Below, piece by piece: positions 33,541 through 43,559 of a stretch of DNA of 64,000 nucleotides. Position 1 is the first letter of the stretch, and each line of letters opens with the position of its first letter. Under the pieces are notes generated by a model that worked only from the letters and a program-made list of their open reading frames with translations, was not told the DNA's origin and did not search any database. The translations under genes were made by a program, and so were the position numbers. Source of the DNA: Phymorhynchus buccinoides (taxonomy: Eukaryota; Mollusca; Gastropoda; Neogastropoda; Raphitomidae); contig CM065690.1 of NCBI GenBank assembly GCA_017654935.2, positions 32,068,435-32,132,434 of the forward strand, read 5' to 3'.

Positions 33541-36500
33541 TCTAGCCAGCTAATCCCACAGTCACTCCACAATAGCCCTAGCCAGCTGGTCCCACAGTCA
33601 CTCCACAATAGCCCTAGATAGCTGGTCCCACAATAGCCCTAGTCAGCTGTCCCACAGTCACAATGGTCCTAGCCAGCTGGTCCCACAGTCACTCCACAAT
33701 AGCCATAGCCAGCTGGTCCCACAGTCACTCCACAATAGCCCTAGCCAGCTGGTCCCACAGTCACTCCACAATAGCCCTAGCCAGCTGGTCCCACAGTCAC
33801 TCCACAATAGCCCTAGCCAGCTGGTCCCACAGTCACTCCACAATAGCCCTAGCCAGCTGGTCCCACAGTCACTCCACAATAGCCCTAGCCAGCTGGTCCC
33901 ACAGTCACAAATGGCCCTAGCCAGCTGGTCCCACAGTCACTCCACAATAGCCCTAGCCAGCTGGTCCCACAGTCACTCCACAATAGCCCTAGCCAGCTGG
34001 TCCCACAGTCACTCCACAATAGCCCTAGCCAGCTGTCCCACAGTCACAATGGTCCTAGCCAGCTGGTCCCACAGTCACTCCACAATAGCCCTAGCCAGCT
34101 GGTCCCACAGTCACTCCACAATAGCCCTAGCCAGCTGGTCCCACAGTCACTCCACAATAGCCCCAGTCAGCTGTCCCACAGTCACAATGGTCCTACCCAG
34201 CTGGTCCCACAGTCACTCCACAATAGTCTTAGCCAGATAGTCCCACAGTCACTCCACAAAAGCCTTAGCCAGCTGGTCCCACGGTCACTCCACAATAGGC
34301 CTACCTAGTCAGCTGATCCCACAGTCACTCCACAATAGCGCTAGCCAGCTGGTACCACAGTCACTCCACAATAGCCCTAGCCAGCTGGTCCCACAGTCAC
34401 TCCACAATAGCCCTAGCCAGCTGGTCCCACAGTCACTCCACAATAGTCCTAGCCAGCTGGTCCCACAGTCACTCCACAATAGCCCTAGCCAGCTGGTCCT
34501 ACAATAACCATAGTCAGCTGGTCCTACAGTCACTCCACAATAGCCCTAGCCAGCTGGTCCCACAGTCACTCCACAATAGCCCTAGCCAGCTGGTCCCACA
34601 GTCACAATGGTCCTAGCCAGCTGGTCCCACAGTCACTCCACAATAGCCCTAGCCAGCTGGTCCCACAGTCACTCCACAATAGCCCTAGCCAGCTGGTCCC
34701 ACAGTCACTCCACAATAGCCCTAGCCAGCTGGTCCCACAGTCACAATAGTCCTAGCCAGCTGGTCCCACAGTCACTCCACAATAGTCTTAGCCAGATAGT
34801 CCCACAGTCACTCCACAAAAGCCTTAGCCAGCTGGTCCCACAGTCACTCCACAATAGGCCTACCTAGTCAGCTGATCCCACAGTCACTCCACAATAGCCC
34901 TAGCCAGCTGGTACCACAGTCACTCCACAATAGCCCTAGCCAGCTGGTCCCACAGTCACTCCACAATAGCCCTAGCCAGCTGGTCCCACAGTCACTCCAC
35001 AATAGCCCTAGCCAGCTGGTCCCACAGTCACTCCACAATAGCCCTAGCCAGCTGGTCCCACAGTCACTCCACAATAGCCCTAGCCAGCTGGTCCCACAGT
35101 CACTCCACAATAGCCCTAGCCAGCTGGTCCCACAGTCACTCCACAATAGCCCTAGCCAGCTGGTCCCACAGTCACTCCACAATAGCCCTAGCCAGCTGGT
35201 CCCACAGTCACTCCACAATAGCCCTAGCCAGCTGGTCCCACAATAACCATAGCTGGTCCCACAGTCACTCCACAATAGCCCTAGCCAGCTGGTCCCACAG
35301 TCACTCCACAATAGCCCTAGCCAGCTGGTCCCACAATAACCATAGCCAGCTGGTCCTACAGTCACTCCACAATAGCCCTAGCCAGCTGGTCCCACAGTCA
35401 CTCCACAATAGCCCTAGCCAGCTGGTCCCACAGTCACTCCACAATAGCCCTAGCCAGCTGGTCCCACAGTCACTCCACAATAGCCCTAGCCAGCTGGTCC
35501 CACAGTCACTCCACAATAGCCCTAGCCAGCTGGTCCCACATTCACTCCACAATAGCCCTAGCCAGCTGGTCCCACAGTCACTCCACAATAGCCCTAGCCA
35601 GCTGGTCCCACATTCACTCCACAATAGCCCTAGCCAGCTGGTCCCACAGTCACTCCACAATAGCCCTAGCCAGCTGGTCCCACAGTCACTCCACAATAGC
35701 CCTAGCCAGCTGGTCCCACAGTCACTCCACAATAGCCCTAGCCAGCTGGTCCCACAGTCACTCCACAATAGCACTAGCCAGCTGGTCCCACAGTCACTCC
35801 ACAATAGCCATAGCCGGCTAGTCCCACAGTCACTCCACAATAGCCCTAGCCAGCTGGTCCCACAGTCACTCCACAATAGCCCTAGCCAGCTGGTCCCACA
35901 GTCACTCCACAATAGCCCTAGCCAGCTGGTCCCACAGTCACTCCACAATAGCCCTAGCCAGCTGGTCCCACAGTCACTCCACAATAGCCCTAGCCAGCTG
36001 GTCCCACAGTCACTCCACAATAGCCCTAGCCAGCTGGTCCCACAGTCACTCCACAATAGCCATAGCCGGCTAGTCCCACAGTCACTCCACAATGACCCTA
36101 GCCAGCTGGTCCCACAGTCACTCCACAATAGCCCTAGCCAGCTGGTCCCACAGTCACTCCACAATAGCCCTAGCCAGCTGGTCCCACAGTCACTCCACAA
36201 TAGCCCTAGCCAGCTGGTCCCACATTCACTCCACAATAGCCCTAGCCAGCTGGTCCCACAGTCACTCCACAATAGCCCTAGCCAGCTGGTCCCACAGTCA
36301 CTCCACAATAGCCCTAGCCAGCTGGTCCCACAATCCACAATAGCCCTAGCCAGCTGGTCCCACAGTCACTCCACAATAGCCCTAGCCAGCTGGTCCCACA
36401 GTCACTCCACAATAGCCCTAGCCAGCTAGTCCCACAGTCACTCCACAATAGCCCTAGCCAGCTGGTCCCACAGTCACTCCACAATAGCCCTAGCCAGCTG

Positions 36501-37014
36501 GTCCCACAGTCACTCCACAATAGCCCTAGCCAGCTGGTCCCACAGTCACTCCACAATAGCCCTAGCCAGCTGGTCCCACAGTCACTCCACAATAGCCCTA
36601 GCCAGCTGGTCCCACAGTCACTCCACAATAGCCCTAGCCAGCTGGTCCCACAGTCACTCCACAATAGCCCTATCCAGCTGGTCCCACAGTCACTCCACAA
36701 TAGCCCTAGCCAGCTGGTCCCACAGTCACTCCAGCCCTAGCTAGCTGGTCCTACAGTCACTCCACAATAACCCGTAACCAGCACGCGATCCCACAATCAC
36801 AAATATCCCTAGTCAGCTGGTCCCACAGTCACTCCACAATAGCCCTCCAGCTGGTCACACATTCACACCGCCGTTTGAGCTATCGAGCAATAGCCCTAGG
36901 CTCCCACAGTCACTCCACAATAGCCCTAGCCAGCTGGTCCCACAGTCACTGCACAATAACCCTAGCCAGCTGGTCCCACAGTCACTCCACAATAGCCCTA
37001 GCCAGCTGGTCCCA
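33541..37014 (-). repeat. 36 bp exon-derived minisatellite, TLR C
   Basis: The largest array, about 95 units of 36 bp over 3.5 kb. It includes recurrent variant units (for example CACAATGGTCC, CAATAACCATAG, and TAGTCAGCTGATCC with TAGGCCTACC) that reappear in blocks at 33660-34300 and 34600-34880, showing secondary duplication of multi-unit segments. The second unit from the gene (GCACAATAACCC, 36950) matches the second unit in A (3650). A short foreign stretch is inserted at 36860-36900. Confidence 0.93.
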
Positions 37015-37245
37015 CACGGGGTGGTTGACAGGGGCGTCCCTGGGCACGTGAAACACGCGTCGCTCGGAGTAGCGCCTCAGCAGTCTCTCCAGGGAGGCCA
37101 TGGGGGGCAGGAGGTGGGGCTGCTCCATGAACACCACCAGCACGCGGTGAGGAAGACGGTCCGTGATGCTGTACTGAGCCTGGTGCACCGTGAAGCCGCA
37201 GGACCAGTCGTCGGCTGCGAAAGCCGGCGTCACCAGCAACAGCAC
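36982..37245 (-). pseudogene. TLR C, exon 4 (TIR-2), intact exon of a broken gene
   Basis: A 264 bp exon with an intact frame and acceptor (TTTTCCTGCCAG), encoding the second TIR half and ending VWDQLARAIVE with TGA. It differs from A by few residues (QAQYSITD for QAQRSITD, SERRVF for SERHVF). The gene it belongs to is disrupted in the ectodomain, LRRCT and TIR-1 exons. It could still be joined to another TLR transcript by splicing; this is speculative. Confidence 0.8.
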
Positions 37246-37880
37246 CTGGCAGGAAAACCAAGGGTCATTATAGAACGTTCTCTAGTAACGGCACCTAGCA
37301 AGAAGACCAAGGGTCATATATAACGTTCACCAGTAACAGCACCTAGCAAGAAGACCAAGGGTCATACATAACGTTCACCAGTAACAGCACCTAGCAAGAA
37401 GACCAAGGGTCATACATAACGTTCACCAGTAACAGCACCTAGCAAGAAGACCAAGGGTCATACATAACGTTCACCAGTAACAGCACCCAGCAAGAAGACC
37501 AACGGTCATACATAACGTTCACCAGTAACAGCACCCAGCAAGAAGACCAACGGTGATACATAACGTTCACCAGTAACAGCACCCAGCAAGAAGACCAAGG
37601 GTCATACATAACGTTCACCAGTAACAGCACCTAGCAAGAAGACCAAGGGTCATACATAACGTTCACCAGTAACAGCACCCAGCAAGAAGACCAACGGTCA
37701 TACATAACGTTCACCAGTAACAGCACCTAGCAAGAAGACCAAGGGTCATACATAACGTTCACCAGTAACAGCACCTAGCAAGAAGACCAAGGGTCATACA
37801 TAACGTTCACCAGTAACAGCACCTAGCAAGAAGACTAAGGGTCATGCATAACGGTCACCACTAACAGCACCTACTGTGTC
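37246..37880 (-). repeat. 48 bp acceptor-edge minisatellite, TLR C
   Basis: About thirteen units. In four of them (37475-37690) the acceptor TAG has become TGG, which removes both the AG and the in-frame stop and leaves a run open for 63 codons (units reading VLLLVNVMYD and SSCW). The remaining units keep TAG. Confidence 0.92.
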
Positions 37881-38189
37881 CTTGTGACCGGGAGGACGTT
37901 AAGCATAAACTTTCATTAATCCTTCAGCACCTAATAAGATGACCAATGATCATGTTTATCAGAAATAGACCTGGCGCAAAAACCTAGACTCAGATGGACG
38001 TTAACCAGAGTGATAGTGCCTGGCAAGAAAACCAAGACCCGTTGAAAATGGTGAATATTACACAGCATCAGAATTAATAGAATGACTGAACATGCGCTCC
38101 TTTGGAAGAAGCTCGTACGTTTCTTCCTCCTTTGGTTCTTTGATTATTTAGTCCACGTGTGGCTTCAAACAGATTCAGCAACACATAGC

Positions 38190-39195
38190 TGTCCTATACT
38201 GTTAGCTGTCATTCGCACTGACCTTCAAGCTGTCCTCAATGAAGTCCACGATGTTGTCCTATACTGTTAGCTCTCATTCTCACTGACCTTCCAGCTGTCC
38301 TCGATGAAGTTCACGATGTTGTCCTATACTGTTAGCTATCATTCTCACTGACCTTCCAGCTGTCCTCGATGAAGACCACGATGTTGTCCTATACTGTTAG
38401 CTGTCATTCTCACTGACCAGCTGTCCTCAATGAAGTCCACGATGATGTCCTATACTGTTAGCTCTCATTCTCACTGACCAGCTGTCCTCAATGAAGTCCA
38501 CGATGTTGTCCTATACTGTCAGCTCTCAATATCACTGACCTTCCAGCTGTCCTCGATGACGTCCACGATTCTTGTCTTATACCGTTAGCCCTCTCATTCT
38601 CACTGACCAGCCGTCCTTGATGAAGTCCCCGATGTTGTCCTATGCTGTTAGCTCTCATTCTCACTGACCTTCAACAGATGTCCTCAATGAAGTCCACGAT
38701 GTTGTCCCTATGCTGCGTAACTGTCATTCTCACTGACCAGCTGTCCTGGATGAAGTCCACGATGTTGTCCTATACTGTTAGCTCTCATTCTCACTGACCT
38801 TCACAGCTGTCCTCGATGAAGATCCACGATGTTGTCCTATACTGTTAGCTGTCATTCTTCACTGACCTTACCAGCTGTCCTCAATGAAGTCCATGATGTT
38901 GTCCTATACTGTCAGCTCTCATTCTCACTGACCTTCCAGCTGTCCTCAATGAAGTCCACGATGTTGTCCTATACTGTTAGATCTCATTCTCACTGACCTT
39001 CCAGCTGTCCTCAATGAAGTCCACACATGTTGTCCTATACTGTTAGCTCTCATTCTCACTGACCTTCCAGCTGTCCTCAATGAAGTCCACGATGTTGTCC
39101 TATACGCTGTTAGCTCTCATTCTCACTGACCTTCCAGCTGTCCTCAATGAAGTCCACGGTGTTGTCTTATACTGTCAGCTCTCATTCTCACTGAC
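38190..39195 (-). repeat. 65 bp donor-edge minisatellite, TLR C
   Basis: About sixteen units, much less regular than in A and B, with many one- to three-base insertions (for example at 38570, 38800, 38870, 39020 and 39105). The irregularity stops near 38200 and resumes throughout 38500-42400, so it is regional. Confidence 0.88.
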
Positions 39196-39561
39196 CTTCC
39201 AGCTGTCCCTCAATGAAGTCCACGATGTTGTCAGCCTTCACGGAGAGCTCGGCATGAGCTCCTCATGGGTCCCTCAATCAGGAAGCGGATGCCGTGGGCC
39301 CTGCATGAGAGCTGGGGCAGTACTCAATGGTCACACAGTCACACGGGAAGGGAAAGGTCTCCTGTAGAGCCGTGGCCAGGTAGCGGGGCAGGCACAGTGC
39401 CAGGGGCCAGGAAGGCGTCAGCGTCAGCGTAAGCCAGGAACACGTCTCTGCGGAAGTACGTGCCTGGAGGGCATGCGCAGCCGCCGCACCAAGTTCCACA
39501 CGTACTTGATGTGGGGATCCAGCTCCGAGACACCATGAAGTATGGTCAGCAGAGCCAGAAT
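39196..39561 (-). pseudogene. TLR C, exon 3 (TIR-1), disrupted
   Basis: The region between the equivalent acceptor (39561) and donor (39195) is 366 bp instead of 276. It holds a partial internal duplication around 39300-39410 and several small insertions, so the TIR-1 frame breaks after the box 1 region. Recognisable pieces are ILALLTI, YVWNLVRRLRMPSR and codons for RRDVFLAYADADAFLA in shifted frames. Confidence 0.82.
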
Positions 39562-39775
39562 CTGTCGGCGCACAACACAGATAGTAAAATACGGGTCAAC
39601 CCATCTCTTTCCTGACCACTGTCCACAAACGCCGTGTTGGTGGTCAGCAGATCCAGAATCTGTCAGCACACACAACAGGTAGGACAATGGTCAACCCATC
39701 TGTGTCCTGACCACTGTCCACAAACACCATGAATGTGGTCAACAGAGCCAGAATCTGTCAGCACACACCTGGAGG
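39562..39775 (-). repeat. about 97 bp acceptor-edge repeats, TLR C
   Basis: The CCAGAATCTGTC marker recurs at about 39555, 39653 and 39747, matching the triplication in B. Confidence 0.8.
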
Positions 39776-40333
39776 TCAGGCCACGTGGGGTCAACCCATC
39801 TCTTTCCTCAACACTATCCACAAAATTTCATTTGCGCAGAGGGTTTTTTCTCCATCCAACCCTCAACAACCATCAGGAAAATGTTTAATTTCTTTCCTCG
39901 AAATCTGGCAGAAGATTTGCGGATTCAGTTAAGCTTGTTTCATGTTTTCATTCTGTCTATCTGTTCTGATCTCTCTCTCTCTCCCTACTCTCTCTCTCTC
40001 TCTCCTCTCTCTCATCTCTCTCTATCTCTCTATCTCTCTCGTCTCCCTCTCCCCTCTCAGGAAGCTCATCCGTTCAGAGTCTCCGAGAGAGATGATCTAA
40101 GTAGTACAGCCGTTCTCTGAGAGTATCTCTCATCTGTGTCTCAGAGAGAGATCCTATCATCTAGGAGATCTCTCTCAGTAGGTCTGTCTGTCTGTATCTC
40201 TGTCTGTCTGTCTTTGTCTGTTAGGTCTGTCTCTGTCTGCGATTGTGCTGCCCGTCTTCTCTTATGTCTCTCTCTCTATTCTTTTCCTTGCTCTTCGATC
40301 TTAGATATACATTTCTTAGGTATTCGGTCCACG

Positions 40334-40359
40334 TAGTAAGAGTGCGAGCACTCTTACTA
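40334..40359. repeat. 26 bp inverted repeat in noisy sequence
   Basis: TAGTAAGAGTGC and its complement GCACTCTTACTA are separated by two bases, interrupting a SINE tail. It is absent from the related SINE fragment at 21285. It may be a small foldback or a sequencing artefact. Confidence 0.5.
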
Positions 40360-40364
40360 TCTTC

Positions 40365-40445
40365 TAGGTATTAAGTACTTTATAGTATTACAGAGGCGTC
40401 TTTGTGAAATTTGGGTTGCTCCCAACTGGTTTAGGGTGTTTGAGT
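40365..40445 (-). mobile_element. SINE 3' fragment
   Basis: Tail and start of the 3' domain (AGAGGCGTCTTTGTGAAATT) at the place corresponding to the SINE fragment 21285-21405 of TLR B intron 2, so it was present before the B/C duplication. Confidence 0.65.
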
Positions 40446-40689
40446 GAGTGTTTTGTCGTGTCGTGGTGCGGGCGATTGTTACAATTGTCCTAATTGCATG
40501 TAACGTGATAATGGGGCTTTCGCCTGTAGCTTACCGGCCAACCTTGTATTCCTCATCTGTGACGTCCTGCCTAATGGGCGTTCGCCTAGGGAGGAAGGGA
40601 CTGAGATGGAGCGGTCAGGAGGCGCGGCTGGGGACTGAGTGGCTATGGCCAGCAGGGGGGGAAGCTGTTTTCCAGTGCCTGCACCAGTA

Positions 40690-40960
40690 AGGCACCCAGG
40701 GGCCGGCAGAAAGGGCGGTTGCGAAAGCACCACCGTCGTGCGCACAAGGAAATGCCACTCAGCCAGGAGGCGTTGGGTGTTTCTCAGTCGCGGGAGCGTT
40801 CTAGAGGGGCACGTTATTGTTACGAGTGTAGGTGCCCTCGATGTCCAGCGTCACTGGTGAGTCCCAGAACCACAGTAGGAGAGTATGCAGGTAGAAGCAG
40901 ATAAAGGACAGAACGTGAGCACAGCTAGCTAGTCGGTACGGCCAGGCTCCGTGGAGACTC
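40690..40960 (-). pseudogene. TLR C, exon 2 (LRRCT), decayed
   Basis: Weak but collinear similarity to 21597-21837 (for example ACTCAGCCA, GTGCCCTCG and CCAGCGT blocks). The acceptor side is lost: sequence from the exon start to about 27 bp into the intron is missing compared with B, joining GGCTCCGTGGAG directly to ACTCAATAAGTTGG. The donor side is also altered. The exon cannot be used in its ancestral form. Confidence 0.7.
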
Positions 40961-41416
40961 AATAAGTTGGTATTCACCCGAGAGAGTTTGGAGAGAGAGA
41001 TCTTTAGAGCCAGCCCTATACAAACCTGCGAAGTAGAGGAGGGTGAGAGCCCCCCCCCCTTTATTTGGAAACTATATTATCATGAGTATCGCTTATCAGT
41101 TTTAAACTTCATTATGTTAAAAGCGAGGGCTGATAAGTGCAATGATAATATTTTAGCACTTTCACGACCGCATATTATCTTCAAAATCAAGAATTTGTAT
41201 TATGCCAATATCCCACAACGTTTTTTTTAAAACAGCCAGTTTTCATGTTGAAGAACTTGCTAAATTTCCGCTAGATTCTACTTTTTTTTAATTACTTCCC
41301 CCATACAGGCTTACTAAAAGGCAAACAAAACTCTGAATGAAAGTTATTATAATTTCTTCTAAATCGTGATATGGTTTTAAATAACTCTGTATATACTGAG
41401 ATTCATGACATTTTAC

Positions 41417-43530
41417 CTGATTGGATGACGCACTGCCAGCGTATCCAACGACGACCGTTCTGATAGATGGTCAAAGACGTGATGTCATTGTAGGAAAGAG
41501 CTCAATAATACTGTCAGGTTAGGGTGAAGGTCGGTGTTGACAGGCACAGAGGCTGAAAACTGTTGTAGGACAGGAGAAGGTTCTCGAGGTTTTCCTGGCT
41601 AGGCAGGCTGGCCCGTTCTATTTCCAGAAGCCAGTTCCGTGAGAGGTCCAGAGTTTCCAGTCTGGTCAGCTCCTTCAACAGACGATGTGTTCGTGTCCGT
41701 ATGTCGGCCACAGTCAAGTGTGAGTTGGACAGGTACAGATGTTTCAACGAAGGCAGATGGTCGAACAGGTTGTCGCTGATTTTATCGCAGTAGTTACCGC
41801 TGAGGTCTAAGGTCTCCAGAGAGTCCAGACCGACCACTGTGGTCATGCAATGAGAAAGAGCACCGTAAGACAGGTCTAGGACCTGAAGGCTGTCTGCAGA
41901 CACGAAGTATACAACAGACGGCGGAGGGTTAAAAAAGGAAGAAGATGATGAGAAATTCATGTACCTTAGTTTGGGTGGTATAGAGACAGCTGGCAGGAAT
42001 CCATCCTGTGGTTTCTCACTTCCACGATTTCCGCAGTCCAAAGCTTCGCTCAGGATGCATGCAGAATTCTTCAGAGAGTACACGTTTTGTTCCTGGAGCA
42101 GAAAAGTTGTCAGATTTGTGTACAGAAGAGAGAATGTTGAACAGAGCCAGATGCGTCCCCTGTGATATGATTCTCTGAAACATCAATTTGTGCTCAATAC
42201 ATCGAGCAAACAATGTGTCCGCTGTTAGAGCCACTGCATGTACTGTCCACCTCTGTAAATGAGACATGGCCAGACTGAAGCGGGACGGACGCCAACCCCC
42301 CATGTTCTGAGATACTTCATGTTTTTTTGTTGCGAATGAGGTCTAGTAGTCGTTGGGCGGATGCCTACCGCATTTAGCGTAAGATGATTGCTTCCATTGA
42401 TTGCCGCCTTGTAGACCGTACAGAGACAACAGAGCAAAGCTAGGCTTCAGAAAAACATTGTTTCTGAGATTTAGGGTTATCAGGTTGGGCAACTCACAAA
42501 AAGCACAGATGTCTATGAATACCACCGGGCAAGACTGAACCACAAGTGTCTCCAACGAAGAGTTCTTAAAACCAGTGAATGTTTCATTACTGAGTATGTG
42601 AGCCTGGCAGTTGTGACGCAAGTCCAGAGTCTTGATGGACGTCATTTTGGCAAAGTCTTCACCAAAGTACACGTGAAAACAGGAATCGATAGAAAACGTT
42701 TTAACGGACACAAGATCATTGAACACACCGTCTGGATAGCCATTGCCATCTTTGCTATTAAAAACGAGTGAAAAGGTCTCCACAGACTCTAATGGAGCGA
42801 ACACTCCACGAGGCAAAGACACATGTTCGAACTGTAACTGGTTGTAGTCCAGGTTGATTTCAGTCAGCATGTTCAGCCCAGCAAAAGCCAGAGGCTCTAG
42901 CCTGGCCAAGAGGTTGTGGCCGACGTTGAGGTAATTGAGGCTGGTCAGCTCCATAAAGGTGTGATTTTCTAATGTCTCCAAACGGTTCTCACTTAGGTCC
43001 AGGGAGGTCAGATGTCCCAGACCACGGAATGCTCCAGTAGAGAGTGAGGTCAAGTTGTTGCTCTGCAGGTTCAGGGTCAACAGTGAAGGGAGCCCACGGA
43101 AGGCGGCATCTGCCAGCCTCGTGAGGTGGTTGTGGTGGAGATCCAGGGAGGTCAAAGCTGACAGGTTACCGAAGGATTCTTCTTTGACAGTCCTCAGCAG
43201 GTTGTACCCCATGTCCAAACTCTGCATGGCCTCGGCCCCTCGTAGATTGGTCTGGTTGAGATGTGTGATGACGTTGTGACTGACGTCCATGTGCCGCACG
43301 TGGTAAAGAAACAGCGGAGGAAGGTCTGGGAGGTGAGGTAGCTGGCTGTGGCTCCAGTCCAGCCATACTGCATCACCAGGGGAAAGGTCAGGCAATGAGG
43401 TCGGAGAATCGCCCGAGCAGTACACGTGCACCCCGTCGGACTGAGGCAGGACAGAGCAGGCCCTGGTCAGGACAGAGCTGATACAGCACAAGGTGAGGAC
43501 TGGAAGGATTGGAAGGCTGAGCGACAGCAT
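41417..43530 (-). pseudogene. Toll-like receptor C, exon 1 (ectodomain), frameshifted
   Basis: It starts normally (acceptor ATCTGTTGCAG/GTGTCC, then MLSLSLPILPVLTLCC) and is open to about 42440, including a nine-base deletion relative to B. It then has several frameshifts over 42110-42440, and another near 41550. The donor region (41417) is preserved. The LRR blocks are the same as in A and B. Together with the dead LRRCT and TIR-1 exons this makes C a pseudogene in the sequence as given; errors in the consensus cannot be excluded because small insertions cluster across 38.5-42.4 kb. Confidence 0.85.
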
Positions 43531-43559
43531 GGTGGACACCTGCAACAGATAATAAACTG

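Noticed and set aside
35301..36338. 345-codon minus-strand open frame with a WSDCGTSWLGLL repeat
   Set aside because: It is an out-of-frame reading of the same array; the true TIR frame stops at every unit.
37439..37630. 63-codon open frame across four 48 bp units
   Set aside because: It is open only because the acceptor TAG changed to TGG in these units; it is part of the acceptor-edge array.
40000..40200. Sequencing-adapter remnant suggested by repeated ATCTCTCTC/GAGAGAGAT words
   Set aside because: Only the TC/GA ends match; no adapter loop is visible, so this is not claimed beyond noting low local quality.
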